From Nemertoderma westbladi (Eukaryota; Xenacoelomorpha; Nemertodermatida; Nemertodermatidae), in the NCBI GenBank assembly GCA_032718475.1, contig JAUCBJ010006995.1, forward strand, positions 1 through 56,323: a stretch of 56,323 nt of DNA, read 5' to 3'. Positions 24,099-34,568 of this stretch are shown here, one piece after another. Position 1 is the stretch's first letter, and each line of letters opens with the position of its first letter. The position numbers were made by a program, and so were the translations under genes. The notes beneath the pieces were generated by a model. The model did not search any database, was not told where the DNA came from, and saw nothing but the letters and a program-made list of their open reading frames with translations.

Positions 24099-25005
24099 TT
24101 ACTTTTGAACAATTTCCGTAAGTGGCACCAATTAATTGTGGCTTTATGTTCCCCTTGTATTCCTTCAGTTCCCACGCTACTAGGAACCTAATGTTCTAAA
24201 CCGAGGTTGAGAGGCCGGTCTAGAACAGGCTGGCAATGGAATATCACCAGAACCAATTTACTAATGGGAAAAATGAAAAAAATTTCGTTTGCCACAAAAA
24301 TTTCTCTAAAGTTGGATAAGACTTATATAGCCCCAGCATGTCTTTGGGCGTGAGCCCTACTAACGCCGGAGTGGTGAAGCCGCCACTTGGCTGACTGGTA
24401 ATAGGAATGGCAATAAGAAAATAGGCTATAATCCAATTGTATAATATGCGATAGACAGGGTGGTAAATATCCTGCTATGGTAACGGTAGGTAACTAACTA
24501 GGTGATGTAAAGGCTACAAACGTAGGTACACAATGGACCAGGAATATAGGCCGTGGGGTGTAGTAGCGGTAAGGATGTGATCAGGCAGTCAGGATCTCAC
24601 TCGGCACGGGTACGTCTGACTCATACCGGGACTCACAGATAAGGCTACCGGTAGGTCCCGACTGGCCCTATATGAACCTAATGCCAACCAACCCTGCGGG
24701 GTGGGGCAAGATGTCCGTAGGACGGTCTGGCACGACCTCCTTCGATCTTTTCACCTTTCTATTCTGGTGGCACTGCACAACACAACATTAAATCAATCAA
24801 TCTATCTATCAATCAGACTAATATTGACACAGCTACACCATGTACTTCCAGTTTGAACGACTTACGGCATGTTTTAAAATATAAGTTTGTGAAATGAATC
24901 ACTAGTGACACAATTAACTTTCAGTTTCAGTTGTACAGTCTGGCCGACTTTACTATATCAGTTTAAAGCTAAGTAGTATTAGGGATATTAGGCTCAACAC
25001 TTGAG
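24099..25005. other. Spacer, no gene recognised
   Basis: Moderately GC-rich around 24330-24780, then short ATCA/ATCT repeats at 24793-24820. It could be untranslated sequence of the adjacent LTR-type element, but no LTR pair was found. Confidence 0.35.
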
Positions 25006-25895
25006 TTACAATCCATTGTCCCTAGGGAATCCGTAATAGTCGGGAGGCTGCCTTCTGCTGTGGGCTCCGGTAAGAGGCTCCATATCGAGACGGCCATCAG
25101 CAACACTGTTGGCAGTATGAGGGGGAGACAAAGTCACCGGGAACTCGAGTGGTGCCATTGGACTGATAATCGGGTCGTCCTGAGGGTGCTGAGGTGGGTT
25201 GACAGGTGACGCTTTGACGTTGGATGTGTCGTCATCGTCCTCGGACGATTCATTAAATTGACTTAGAACTGGAGACTGACGGTATGATACACAGAAACAT
25301 TCAGAGCGGAGGTCATGGTATGCTCGTGCTCGTATTTGTGACCCCGAGAATTTGCTGACACTGACATAGACCGAATCGACAGCGGATACAATATAACGTG
25401 GACATCCATGTAATTTGATTACTATAAAGATGGACTAAATCACCAATACTGATCGGAGGGGACACCTTAATTCGTTGACCGCCACGTGACTTCGATATAG
25501 TGCTGGGCTCATGATTGGCTAGCCGCGACCGATGTTGAGATGTAATGAGGTCACTGTCGGAGATTGTGAGTTGTTCCCCCGCGAATTGATCCCTCTGGCT
25601 AAAAACTTCTCTAGCTGATAGACCGGATGTGGGAATTCTTGAGTTTAATTGGGTGACGGCGATAGCAATGGATACAGCTGAGTATGGTCCTCCGGTTGGG
25701 TGAAGCTTCATTAGCTCCTCTTCGAGCTCTCATATTGCGTGCACTGCTACCGGGTTTTTATTAACGTTTTTCGCGTCTCCTAACTGGATGTTGAGGTTGT
25801 GAGCCATGAGAGTTTTGTCTTCAACCAGTGTGCGGAAGCCGGATGCAGGGTCGGTGCGTATCACGGCGCACAAAGGCCTTGATTAAAATGCTAAT
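25006..25895 (-). pseudogene. LTR-retrotransposon integrase, C-terminal half
   Basis: Minus-strand reading from about 25890 has [19 protein letters not shown] and [12 protein letters not shown], the end of a retroviral-type integrase core. A TGA at 25730-25732 follows, then ELEEELMKLHPTGG, LNSRIPTSGLSAREVFSQRD, and the IGDLVHLYS block of the C-terminal domain. A frameshift near 25415 moves to a frame with VSVSKFSGSQ, then an acidic Pro-rich tail ending at TAA 25006-25008. This arrangement is seen in Ty3/Gypsy-like elements of marine invertebrates. No reverse transcriptase, gag or LTRs are visible, so this is a dead remnant. Confidence 0.75.
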
Positions 25896-26436
25896 ATTGG
25901 AGCGACCAGATGTTTAGTGGTTATTGGTAATATTTGATGTATTTAACTTGTGACATTGGATGTGGAGTTTTATTCTTGAGTAGTGTAATTCTGCATCAAA
26001 TGTCACCTCTCTAGAATTCTATAAATCTTCTATTTAACCTATTAAATTTGTTTATTGGTGTATACGTTGTCCAGAAAGGTAGTTGCGATAACACTATTGG
26101 TGAGATAGTACAACAGGACTAGTTAATATCAGAACAAATATACATTGTAAGTCAAACCAATCATTCTTATTCATGACACTACCTCTGGGATCTACTACAT
26201 ATTGCTCGACTGGTTTATCCGACGGCAGGTTCCCTTAACGAAACCAGAGGTCTAGAGGGAAGGGAGGTCGATATTCAGCTAGCGGAACACTCAGTCCCTT
26301 ACAGTAACGAATTCATCAAGTTTTGCTTCAATTATATTATTGTTGTGCATCGAAATTTAAAATTAAATTATAAAATCAGAATAAAAAATTTAATTAAAAT
26401 TAAATTTAAAATATCCAACTGCGCACCAGATTGAAA
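25896..26436. other. Spacer between integrase remnant and APOL-like gene
   Basis: AT-rich, including TTTAAAATTAAATT runs at 26348-26412. No gene was found. Confidence 0.4.
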
Positions 26437-26442
26437 TTTAAT
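26437..26442 (-). terminator. Possible polyadenylation signal ATTAAA
   Basis: ATTAAA on the minus strand, about 70 nt downstream of the TAA at 26511-26513. It is a plausible poly(A) signal for the four-exon gene, but in AT-rich DNA the hexamer is common. Confidence 0.35.
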
Positions 26443-26510
26443 GTATAGGCCTACGTATACAGTAATTCGTATTGTAATACTCATTACAACATATGAGCCT
26501 AAATAACGTT

Positions 26511-29500
26511 TTACGTCGGTTTATCTACCTTTAAATCGGTCCATTCCCCCTCCAACCGATCCATCTTACGTAGAAGATTCATACCCTCCACCCCAATAGT
26601 GCCGGTTAGATCCACCCTCATTCGGGATGGGGCGCCACTGTACCCCGACTCCGAAGACAGTCTCAGCAGTGTAGGGGGGTCTAATGTACCGATGTTTAGA
26701 TGTTTATTCTTTAAGTAACAATGGAGGTTGATTTTAGTTCCAATTATTTGGAGTTTCTTTGTGACTAACTCGATATCCCGTCGTTGGTTACCGAATGCAG
26801 TTAGGAGTTCGTATTGATCTTCGATTAGTTGAGTTGTCGTGTACGATTTCCAACCTGACCGGCATAGAAGCAAATAATAGATATGTATTTCATTGAAATA
26901 TAGTCAATTCAAGTCAATAAGGATTGTGAGATTTATCAATTTTTAATTAAATATAGTAAAATAATTATCACAGTAAAACACTATTGTATCATTAAAAATA
27001 AAATAACACCAGAATAGGACTACAACAAATTAGGAGAAACTGAAGAAAAACAAGTAGAGCAACGGCGTTTAGGGTAAATCAGCAGTCTGGTCTAGAGGTG
27101 TCTCCCCTGTCTCTCCCTGTACCCCTCCATTTCACCCAAACCGAAAGATTCTGTCACGCAGGAGGCATTGCCGATCTGAACACAGATCCCAATTCGTTGA
27201 CGGAGAAATTCAGTGGCACGTTTGTTTCCTGTGCTACTCTCAATGCGTCTACCAACCTCTTTGTGAGATTGTGAGAATATTATTCAGAATTTTATTTCAC
27301 GTAAGAATATATACTGTACAATATATATAAATTGTGTCTACGTTCCATATTATTACGGTAGCAGTTTGAATATCGTATAGTAAGTACACTAATAGTACGC
27401 CTACCGACTAAACTATTAGGTTTAGTGACGTATATAGTATTAGTTTATTTTACTAAGATAAATACAGAAAAGCAAAGGAATGTTTCAAATTCTGAATAAA
27501 AAAAATATATGGAAATTTATATGCATATTGCTACAACTTCCTTTACTTGTTTTTAATTTATTGTGTTCTATTTTACGATGAACGAGATTTATTTAAATAA
27601 CGCAGTGGATGTATTCAAGAATCCGCTTGTAGACATCGTAATTGTACCTAAACAAAAATCAACCTCTAATCATCCATGGACTTCTAGAATATTAATTTAT
27701 ACCTAAATAATTTATATAATTTATTTTGCCTATAGCTACCTAGTTTCCAGTCCTGGTATATATAACATTCTAGAAGTCCATGGATAATATAACCCTAATT
27801 TTGGTATATAAGCTCTGCGATAAAATAAAAGTAGAAAATAAAATTTCGAAATAAAATAAAAAAAACAAATAAACACCAACCTAATCCCGCTGATGAAGCC
27901 AACATGACCCCGGCTAATTTATAAGAATTTATTTGCGCAATTGCAATACCACCAGCCGCCGCTAGTGTGCTTGCTCCCCCTGATAACATTCTCGTTTCTC
28001 TACTGTTATCTTTTAACTCCAAACCTTTCGATAAACTCTCCACAACCGCTTCCTTGATTTCGGATAATTCCAATGAGATTTTATCTAGAAATTGTAATAA
28101 ATTTTGATATTAGCCCTAAAAAGGGAAAGTCTTGAGAAAACACCTCCAATTCTGTATAGGGTGGGGTTTGAGATGTTCTCATTTGACACTTGACACAGTG
28201 AACCCGACGTAGCATTCTTGTACAGTATAAGTGCCATCCTCAGAATTGGTGTCCTAAGCAGTTATTTAGCCAAAGCATGGACTCACATTGTTAACCACAT
28301 TGTTCTTTGTTCTGAATAATGACAATTTATTTTAATGCGGTGGTGTGGTGTATGTAGTAGGGTTAGAGAAACACAATGGAATGTAGTACCCTAGTACTAC
28401 TATATGCTGCGTATAGGTGGGTGTATGTATGTATATATTTGACTAAAATTGTATTAACTCAATCTGTATATCTGTATAATCTGTACAATCTGTATATTTA
28501 CAGTTGTAGGCCTATTGTAAGAGGTTTTTACCTGTCAACTCAGAAAATATATTAGTGACAGATTGACACGTTGCTGGGTTATCCAGATCATAACTTCTCA
28601 GGTCAGACAACATCTCGAACAGAGATTTTACTTGGACCTCTTTAGTTTGATTCAATGATCTCTCGTGGTCTTTGAACCTGAGGGCCAATACTTTAGCGTT
28701 ATCATGGATTGATTCCAGTTGGTATACAATATACGCCTCTACGGCAATTGTTGCTGGAGGCAGAGTTCCTGAAAAGTTAATGATGTTTGTTAATTCTTAC
28801 TTTAGGTCCGCGTAACGAGTGAGACCTCTAGTATTCACTCCATTGTTGTTGTTGTTAATTTCCAATAATTGGGTTTTGGTTTTTAGGCTTAATAGGACGC
28901 AGTGGCTCGGTGGGTAGAGCGGGAAATGTCTTTTTGTTGTAAGATTGGTTGTAAGCCGTTCCAGGAGATAGTTGATGCGTTCGTTAGTAGACGCGGACCT
29001 TTTCGCGGTTGTGTATTTTTTTTATTTTACAAGTCTCATTTATTCGCAAAAATACTAAAATACCTTCAGAAATTCAAACACTGAACTATAGATAGACATT
29101 GAACGAACAACTAAAAACAATTACTGAAGCGCGGGAAATTTAAAAAGTACAATAACAAACACAGTTTATAGTTGCACTACCACCAACCACCAACCAAGTA
29201 GAGACAGGGGGGGGGGGTTAAATTCTTAATTTAGGGAAAGGAGCAGGTTACAATGGCAGGATATTTTAACCAAAACAATAAGATCTAAATAAATATTTTT
29301 AAATTTTATTATTTATGTAATTTTGAGCAAATTATATCACTATAATGGCATGAGAAGGTGAGTTTTACATTAAAAATTACTTTTAATTAACCAAAAAATA
29401 AACAAGAACTCACCTTTAGCAACATTCTCCCAGTTGCTATAAAAGTAGTGTAGCGCCTCACTGATTGCGTACATATCGGCCTTATCTATTTGTTTTATAA

Positions 29501-29615
29501 GTTTTATTGCGTCCACCGTGTATTTTATGTAGTTACATTTGGTCACAGACACTAAAGATCCGGCGAAAAATATTAGAAGGTACAGCCTCGATGTTGGTGA
29601 TAATATCCTGGACAT
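26511..29615 (-). CDS. Secreted APOL-like protein with central hydrophobic segment (four exons)
   Basis: Four minus-strand exons join in frame: 29414-29615, 28532-28768, 27881-28084 and 26511-26854. They total 987 nt (328 residues plus TAA). All three introns are phase 1 with GT-AG ends: donors GTGAGT, GTAAAA and GTTGGT; acceptors TTTTCAG, TTTCTAG and CCGGTCAG. Residues 1-27 form a signal peptide (hydrophobic core LYLLIFFAG). Residues 30-178 look helical and charged. Residues about 179-215 are Gly/Ala-rich and hydrophobic (GGASTLAAAGGIAIAQ), followed by a second helical region to the C-terminus. Signal peptide, amphipathic helices and a Gly/Ala hydrophobic hairpin recall apolipoprotein L and alpha-helical membrane-active proteins. 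There is no diagnostic motif, so function is inferred only. An upstream Met at 29678 is possible, but it would encode a Ser-Phe repeat from the ISRE-like motif. Introns carry a LINE piece, an inverted repeat and a tRNA-like relic. Confidence 0.78.
27092..27290 (-). pseudogene. Unidentified coding remnant in intron 3
   Basis: A minus-strand frame with no Met runs from about 27280 to a TAG at 27092-27094. It reads RRIESSTGNKRATEFLRQRI, then VQIGNAS. The composition looks protein-like and reminds me of a domain in invertebrate transposon proteins (FLxQRI..AxQxGNA), but I cannot name it. It is not needed to join exons 3 and 4 of the surrounding gene. Confidence 0.35.
27672..27785. repeat. 19-bp perfect inverted repeat with 76-bp spacer
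   Basis: ATCCATGGACTTCTAGAAT at 27672-27690 and its exact complement at 27767-27785. It may be a tiny MITE or foldback unit in intron 3 of the APOL-like gene. No convincing target duplication. Confidence 0.85.
28141..28284 (-). mobile_element. Family A LINE fragment
   Basis: Minus-strand piece matching the region around TGACACAATGAACCCGGCG and GAGCCCAGCATGGACTCC of family A, diverged with small indels. It lies in intron 2 of the APOL-like gene. Confidence 0.85.
28898..28975 (+). repeat. tRNA-like relic (possible SINE head)
   Basis: TGGCTCGGTGG at 28903-28913 fits a Pol III A box. GGTTGTAAGCC at 28947-28957 matches 8 of 11 positions of a B box. The spacing is compatible with a tRNA-derived head, but no cloverleaf or tail is evident. 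It lies in intron 1 of the APOL-like gene, on the opposite strand. Confidence 0.4.
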
Positions 29616-29651
29616 TCTCGATAAAGTCAACTTTATGAAACTATAAATGAT

Positions 29652-29669
29652 GAAACTGAAACTGAAACT
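29652..29669 (-). promoter_or_regulatory. ISRE/IRF-type motif, triple GAAACT
   Basis: GAAACTGAAACTGAAACT on the plus strand reads AGTTTCAGTTTCAGTTTC in the direction of the APOL-like gene. It fits the AGTTTCNNTTTC interferon-stimulated response element and the GAAANNGAAA core bound by IRF proteins. It lies 37 bp upstream of the chosen ATG at 29615, so it is in the core promoter or the 5' untranslated region. IRF binding is an inference from the motif. Confidence 0.5.
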
Positions 29670-29847
29670 ATAAATCACTATAAATTACAACATTATCGAG
29701 TCGCATAGGTTTCTAACAGTATTACTGTATTGTTGTAATCAAAGCGCAAAATTTATTATAAAGAAGCTCTAATCTAAATAAAGATTACAAGAATATGCAA
29801 ATAAACTGCACAAAATTTACAATTTAATATATTTTGGAGGTGAGATC
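29670..29847. other. Upstream region of the APOL-like gene
   Basis: AT-rich. No clear TATA box in the minus orientation and no gene. Confidence 0.35.
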
Positions 29848-30232
29848 ATGACCTACTATAGATACGACCCGCCAAGCTGCAGCAAAGCTCCTAAAATTAG
29901 TGGGCCAGTTATTTATCTTTATTTAACTTTTTTTCATACTTATTGATGTAGTAAGCCTACCAAGATATAAGATCATGTCCTACTATAGATACGACCCGCC
30001 AAGCTGATGCAAAGCCCCTACATTTAGTGGGCCAATTATTTCTATTAGATACAACCCCTGAAACAATACGTCTAGCGCGTCGAAAGTACTTGTCCCTAAC
30101 TAAAATTATATCCTCTTTCAGATGAGACAAATAAAAATTGAATAGGTCCAGTAGTTCCTGGCACCCATACCATATCAACACCCTTCGGAATTGATAAAAT
30201 TACACAAAATACATCACCCTTCAAAGACTTGG
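29848..30232 (-). repeat. Inverted-repeat family, left copy plus a short partial copy
   Basis: 29957-30232 matches 32172-32462 in the opposite orientation over about 280 bp, at roughly 85 percent by eye. Landmarks are CATCACCCTTCAAAGACTTGG, GTTCCTGGCACCCAT and GATACGACCCGCCAAGCTG. A third, partial copy of one end lies at 29848-29915, in the same orientation as 29957-30232. The 74-codon open frame on the minus strand (29957-30181) also exists, with stops, in the other copy. It is not called a gene. Confidence 0.82.
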
Positions 30233-32171
30233 TAAATGGGTATAACCATTAAACCATTTTTGTTTTGTTGAATTCATTATTAAAAATCGAAAGCAAGATT
30301 AGAAGCAAAATTTTCTTTTTTTTTAACAATAGATACTAAGAGCACCAAAGGTGCAAGTAGAACGTTCTTCAAAAGTGGTAAATTGGCCATTTTTGTTCAG
30401 TTTGGCTACTGAGGTTTTAGAATTGTGCTGATTTCATTGGGAAGGTTTATTCCTCTACCTACATCAAACATATCGAAGAGTTGTGCAATATAACAACATA
30501 GGCAGGCATGTTGTTATATTAGTCATTAGTCAGTTATTTGTGCCCCTGGAGCACGAAAAAAAACAAGTAGTGAAAATATGATAATAAAAATCACCACAAA
30601 AACAAATTGATTTTCTGACCATATAGGTTTTTTCGGGATGCTGATCACGAATATGACACTGCAAAATCTACCATCTTGTTGATATATCTACCTTGTTGAT
30701 TACGGCTTTTTTTGATACGTATCAATGTCAATGTGCCGCACGAAAAATACAAGTAGCACACATTTGATAATCAAAAATCATTACCGAATCAACCTGATTT
30801 TATGCCATTATGGGTTTTCTGGGACGCTGATCACGAATATGACCCTCATAAATATCGTTTCATCCAACCAAATATGATTTTTGCCGTTTGAAATTTTATG
30901 CTACCTGTATTTTTCGTTTTGGGGCACCAGAATGGCACTAAAATTGGGTTTGCACATACCAGAACAATTTATAACAATTTTCATCGTTATCCGCGACCTC
31001 GAAAAACAATATAAGTTCAGAATTATCATACCAAACACAAAATTTTTAGTTTGACAATTTTTTACTTGTACTTTTCGTCCTGGGGGGCCAAAATAGCACC
31101 AAAAATGATTGATACGTTGCCAGAAAATATTTTTAATAAGTTTTATCGTGGTCAGTGCCCTCCTCGAAATCCCTTATACCATCAAAATTGTAATTTTTCA
31201 GGAGAGATATAAAAAATTTCTAAAGTACCCCCCCACGGGCCAATTAAGTACGGTACTGTATATAGCCCGGGCCAGATAGCAGATGTGTTAAACCTACCGG
31301 TAACTCGGGAATATGGTAGTAACTGAATATGAATCTCTTAATTCCGCATCAAACACACTAAATAATATCAGTTCCTCATTATATTGAAGTCGTAATATTA
31401 ATTTATCTCAGCATATCTATTACATATCAATAACCTTCTGACCTTTTTCTATTAAATCCAAGACAGTAAGAAGCGAACACTGTTAAGGTGGCCACGCATA
31501 TTGTCTTACTTGAGATCCTCCGAAAGGGCCGATATGTCTTCGGGGGATTCGGATAGGAGTCCCGCTGGTATAGGAAGAATTTCGATGGACGATAGACGGC
31601 ATATTCTTTTTACTGGCGGTCTCTGAGGAATTTGAAGCATTTAGCACACTGAAGTCGGAACAGATTCCGGGTTTACTGAATATATCGCCCATCGAAATGT
31701 ACAAATGTTAGTGGAAGCGGAAGGCCCTGGTGTCATCTGTTCTTTAGAAAAGCCCTGACTAGTCGAACTAAGTGCCACTGTAGACCGAGCGCGCGAGCGG
31801 CATCTATACACACAGCACTTTCCAGCTATAACTGTTACGGCCTGCATACAGATTCAGATACTATGTCCAGACCAAGATTAGGCCCCCGGGGCGCCGTGGC
31901 TGCCAGCCCGTGTAGTGGTGATAATAACTATTCAAATAAACACAGGTACGGACGTAATCAGTTAATATAATAATGACAAGGCATTGATTGATGCGTAACA
32001 GTATAATTCAGTCATCAGTAACGGAATGCCTAACGCAGTAGTGCAGTGCAATGCACACCACATACTGAATAATTCACTACATTATTACCCTACCAGTCAG
32101 AGTACTGCAGTACTGAAATAGAAGTGCACTGGCAGGCACTTAAACTTTTCAACTGAACTGACACATTGGTT
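30233..32171. other. Segment between the inverted repeats, degenerate repeats, no firm gene
   Basis: 30540-31160 holds diverged repetition of a theme (GCACGAAAAATACAAGTAG, then GGGTTTTCTGGGACGCTGAT, then CACGAATATGAC) at about 30545 and 30730, with weaker echoes at 30900 and 31070. 31460-31900 is more GC-rich, with overlapping open stretches of 66-74 codons on the minus strand and a plausible short plus-strand coding run. None resembles a protein I can name. The whole 29957-32462 unit could be a foldback or non-autonomous element. Confidence 0.45.
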
Positions 32172-32462
32172 ATACCAAAGTCTTCAAGGGTGATGTATTT
32201 TGAGTAATTATTTTATCAATTCCGAAAAGTGCTGATATGTTATGGGTGCCAGGAACTCCTCATATCTCGAAAACTACTGGAGCAAATACATTTTTATTTG
32301 TCTCAACTGAAAGATGACATAATTTTAATTAGAGACAAGAACTTTCGACGCGCCTGACATATTGTTTCAGGGGTTCTATCTTAGAGAAATAACTGGCCCA
32401 CTAAATTTAGAGGCTTTGCAGCAGCTTGGCGGGTCGTATCTATAGTATGTCATGGTGAGATG
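32172..32462 (+). repeat. Inverted-repeat family, right copy
   Basis: Partner of 29957-30232. It carries an extra phrase, CTCATATCTCGAAAACTACT, at about 32261, absent from the left copy, so the copies have diverged by indels as well as substitutions. Confidence 0.82.
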
Positions 32463-34395
32463 CATAAGCCATAAGGGTGTACTGTACTGAAAGTTTTTTT
32501 GATGAAAATGTAACATTTTATTCTATTGTAAATGACTGAAAGTGTCAATAATGACAGTTCTTAAAGTTAAACAATATTTGCTGATTAGTGTATATGTGTA
32601 TCTTTTTAAATCGGGATAAACCTAAATAAGTATATGAAATGAGGTAGAAACCTATTTAATTTTTATTTTATTTTCTTTTAATCCGGACAGGACAGGGCAA
32701 TACAGAGATTGTACTGGTTACAAGAGTGATATTATATAGTTTATGTGTTAAATAAATTAAATGAGAAGGACAGCTACGATTTCAGAGTAATCTATAATGG
32801 TGTTATGCATGACAAAATTAATAATTTTTTATATTCTTATCTATTTTAAGGTTTTGGTAATGTCCCAACTACTAAACCCTCCTAAACAAAATTTCACCAT
32901 GTAAATGTAGTCATTTAAAGAGGCCAGAGGTAAATAACAAGGAATACCACCCCCTACAGTATACACTTTATGCCCTAGACTCTTTTTATATCTACCAAGT
33001 TAGTCGAGGGTTTTAACTTTATAATTATATCATTTCAAACAATTATAATATTGTAAAATGAAATAATATTGCAAATAACATAATAATTCGATACAAAACG
33101 TCTGGAATGCGGAAGTTATGTTTCCTTATTCACAAATATTAATCACCCCAAACAAGAACATGGTCGCAGCCAATCACAACACAGTACTGTTATCACAATA
33201 AATCCAATATTAACTTGTGGGGCGAGCCACGAAGTAAGTTGAGCCTTAGCGTAGGGGTACCATTAATAAACCTGTCGTTCTGTGGTTCTGACGTTCTGTT
33301 TTGAACGTGAATATCTCGGCCAATCGTTGATGAAATCTCTCCAAACTTGGTACAAATGAGTCTGGCAAGAGTTTAGAAATTTCCCAAGTTGAATTTGCGT
33401 GTATCCTTTGAGAAGCTAAGGGGTTGTTATTGGTTATTGGTTAATTGGGCCCTGGGTGGCCCAGAAGGTTTGATATTTTTTGATATTTATTATATGCTAT
33501 TGTGTAACGAAACTGCTTCCATATTCATTTATTTAGTTATTTGCCAAAATTAGAGTGCCGGTATCTGTTTATCTTGGCTGTATAGTATAAGTTGCCCATT
33601 AAGGCGGGCCTTTACATACATTTCGAAAAATTTGTCGATATCTGGTTTTTTACACATTCTAATGCGAAATTTTATGCAGATTCCGAATCTGAAATCCGTT
33701 TTGAATTATATTGTTTAGTTTTTGAGAAACACTCGTGTTTCCATGGAATGTTTTCATAAAAATATGATTATTTATTATTTTCCCAAAAAAATGTGTTTCC
33801 CGACTTAAACAGACAGTCTAGATTTTGCCGAACATCAAAACTGACGCCCAAAATGAAATCAGCGACCCCAAAAACCCCCATAGTGAAAATGTTAGCTAGA
33901 ATGTGTGTTTTTGCATGTTGACCGACATTCGAACAGACAAAACAAAAAGAAATACTGACAGACAGCCAAACTGACAGATAGACAGGCAAAGTTGAATTAA
34001 AAATCAAAACTGATATCGGAAATGAAATCAGCGACATGGAAAACCCCCAAAGCGAAAGAAATTTGAAATTTTTGAAATTTAGAAATTTCGCGTGTTTTAT
34101 TATACTGTATTTAAACTTGATTTAAACTTAATTTTAATTTAAACTTGATTTAAACTTAATTTAAAATTTAACCTATTGAACTTAATTTAATTTTTTAGTT
34201 TTAAAATGTAAAGTTTTAATTTTAATGATATTGAAATTAGCTAATGTATAGCTGGTGAACCTGCATTGACTTACCTACAGGATTTAAATGCGATTTACTC
34301 GAAATGTAATTCTCCATTTCTGCTGAAATCGAAATGCTACTAGTAAGTCAATTTTTTTTATTGTTTGTGTTGAAATTTTGAGAGAAAATTTGAGT
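32463..34395. other. Gene-free, AT-rich and degenerate repeats
   Basis: 33290-34060 holds sentence-like degenerate sequence, including a loose duplication of ATGAAATCAGCGAC at about 33857 and 34022. 34105-34180 is a TTTAAACTTGA/TTTAAACTTAA tandem tract. The 89-codon minus-strand frame at 33768-34037 is low-complexity and not called. Confidence 0.45.
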
Positions 34396-34557
34396 TCTTG
34401 AGACGCATCTTAATTAAAGGACAATGTCCTTGAAAATGCGGATGATCTAGCAAATGTCATGGGTGATAGGGAGTTGTGGCGGCGTAATTTTGTCGACAAG
34501 CCGGCAGGGCATTTTTAAAAATACTGCTGCAATGCAGCATGCCGATCTTAGTAGTTA
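34396..34557 (+). mobile_element. Family A LINE 3' terminus, inverted relative to copy 2
   Basis: Plus-strand piece from TTCTTGAGACGCATCTTAA through the stop region to GCTGCAATGCAGC and GATCTTAGTAGT, the element 3' end. It supplies the 3' segment missing from copy 2 (34627-38230, minus) but points the other way. The two share about 25 bp (GAGACGCATCTTAA region). It is either a local inversion of the 3' end of copy 2 or a separate insertion. Confidence 0.85.
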
Positions 34558-34568
34558 TTTTTTTGGTT

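Noticed and set aside
24300-24780. Possible small nuclear RNA or structured RNA in the GC-rich part
   Set aside because: No Sm site, Pol III boxes or convincing long helices could be identified by eye.
29957-30181. 74-codon minus-strand gene in the left inverted repeat
   Set aside because: The right copy has stops in the same frame. The sequence behaves as a repeat, although some codon similarity remains.
31483-31847. Overlapping minus-strand frames in the GC-rich patch
   Set aside because: Two frames overlap, neither resembles a known family, and no splice pattern supports them.
33768-34037. 89-codon minus-strand frame
   Set aside because: Low-complexity Ser/Leu/Phe composition in degenerate repeat DNA; no conserved motif.
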